From Actinoallomurus sp. (GTDB taxonomy: Bacteria > Actinomycetota > Actinomycetes > Streptosporangiales > Streptosporangiaceae), in assembly GCA_025964625.1 (NCBI GenBank), contig JAOPYL010000324.1:1-33291 (forward strand): a stretch of 33,291 nucleotides of DNA. The letters run 5' to 3'. Made by a program: the position numbers and the translations under genes. Of this stretch, positions 32,795-33,291 are shown piece after piece. Each line of letters begins with the position of its first letter. The first letter of the stretch is position 1. Below the pieces are notes generated by a model. The model saw only the letters and a program-made list of their open reading frames with translations, did not search any database and was not told the origin of the DNA.

Positions 32795-33291
32795 GGCAGA
32801 TGAGGGATCAACGAGTCTTAATGGTTGATGGCGGGGATGGTTAGTCCGGTGGCGGTCAGGCAGCCGTCGATGGCCTCGGGGCGGTACTGCAGGCGTTTGA
32901 GGCCGTGCCGGATGACCGTGATGACGTGGTCCAGACCGGTGGCGGCGAGGTTGGCCAGCACCCCTGTCTTGATCACTGACCAGATCCCCTCGACCGGGTT
33001 GAGTTCGGGCGCGTAGGCCGGGAGTTGCACGACACTGAGCCAGTCGGTGCCGGCGATGAACCTGTTCATCCTGGCGTCCAGGTGGACCGACAGGTTGTCC
33101 CAGATCAAGACGATCTTCCCGCCGGGCAACTGGTGGTGTGCGGCGATCAGCAGGTCCCGGTAGCCGCGCCAGGAAAAGCTCTTGGGCTCTGCCTTACGGC
33201 GCCGCCAGACGTGCTGGCGGTAGATCAGCCGGGACCGGTGGCCGGGCCGGTAGCAGGCCAGGGCGGCGGTGGTGACCTTGCCCTTGCCGCG
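32795..33291 (-). mobile_element. insertion sequence, IS630 family, one end
   Basis: The transposase 3' end and its flank. ATCAAC (near 32806) and GTTGAT (near 32823) form an inverted repeat around the stop codon, either a terminator or part of the element end. The exact border and the TA target duplication cannot be placed without the other end; the left coordinate is approximate. Confidence 0.55.
32818..33291 (-). CDS. IS630-family transposase, C-terminal part
   Basis: Partial DDE transposase: the frame is open to the window edge and ends at TAA 32818-32820, about 157 residues. The block IVLIWDNLSVHLD carries the second catalytic Asp and LPAYAPELNPVEGIWSVIK the catalytic Glu, the form typical of IS630/Tc1-type DDE_3 endonucleases. 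The visible part before it reads VTTAALACYRPGHRSRLIYR, a usual sequence between the first and second Asp. The first Asp and the helix-turn-helix domains lie outside the window. The frame is intact in the part seen, so the element may be active. Confidence 0.9.
   Translation of the reverse strand, partial: RGKGKVTTAALACYRPGHRSRLIYRQHVWRRRKAEPKSFSWRGYRDLLIAAHHQLPGGKIVLIWDNLSVHLDARMNRFIAGTDWLSVVQLPAYAPELNPVEGIWSVIKTGVLANLAATGLDHVITVIRHGLKRLQYRPEAIDGCLTATGLTIPAINH

Overview
The window is very GC-rich with strong G/C third-position bias. It uses GTG and TTG starts freely and carries actinobacterial family markers: DUF397, DUF5999, the DUF881/Sbp/DUF881 trio, GarA, FtsR, an F420-type PPOX protein and a mycothiol-type maleylpyruvate isomerase fold. 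It is a chromosomal segment of a filamentous actinomycete. The mix fits Streptomyces or Streptosporangiales-like relatives; genus cannot be fixed from sequence alone.

Region by region: (1) 1-664, the C-terminal end of a GH15 glucoamylase/glucodextranase, then a gene-poor stretch with a short DUF397 gene. (2) 1.6-11.5 kb, a co-oriented core block: CDP-alcohol phosphatidyltransferase, mannose-1-P guanylyltransferase fused to a degenerate phosphohexomutase, alpha/beta hydrolase, (one reverse-strand hypothetical), DUF881, Sbp, DUF881, GarA-like FHA protein, FtsR-like MerR, DUF151 nuclease and a second MerR. With gcvP at 16.6 kb this parallels the mycobacterial pgsA2-...-garA-...-gcvB block, but gcvH is absent from its usual place before garA. 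(3) 11.5-16.0 kb, a reverse-strand insert: a large flippase-like membrane protein with a pseudokinase-like middle, a TetR regulator with a double operator, and a zinc alcohol dehydrogenase ending in a perfect hairpin. (4) 16.3-19.4 kb, a tandem glycine riboswitch and gcvP. (5) 19.5-22.3 kb, TPR protein, PPOX protein, small hydrolase and DUF5999. (6) 22.6-25.1 kb, lutABC lactate oxidation operon whose LutB is unusually short. (7) 25.1-29.1 kb, MpaB-type oxygenase, TetR, small helical protein, mycothiol-dependent-isomerase-like protein and an acyltransferase. (8) 29.1-33.3 kb, a compact, divergent Rho with a structured leader, glmS with a coupled 89-residue gene, a perfect 22-bp palindrome, and the 3' end of an IS630-type transposase running off the window.

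Functional themes are envelope building (phospholipid, GDP-mannose, UDP-GlcNAc precursor, acyltransferase, flippase-like protein), division-linked regulators (Sbp/DUF881/FtsR) and C1/C3 metabolism (glycine cleavage, lactate). No obvious defence, CRISPR, tRNA or rRNA locus was seen. The best candidates for new biology are the membrane pseudokinase-flippase, the compact Rho with its leader, the short LutB, the garA promoter palindromes and the palindrome upstream of the glmS operon.
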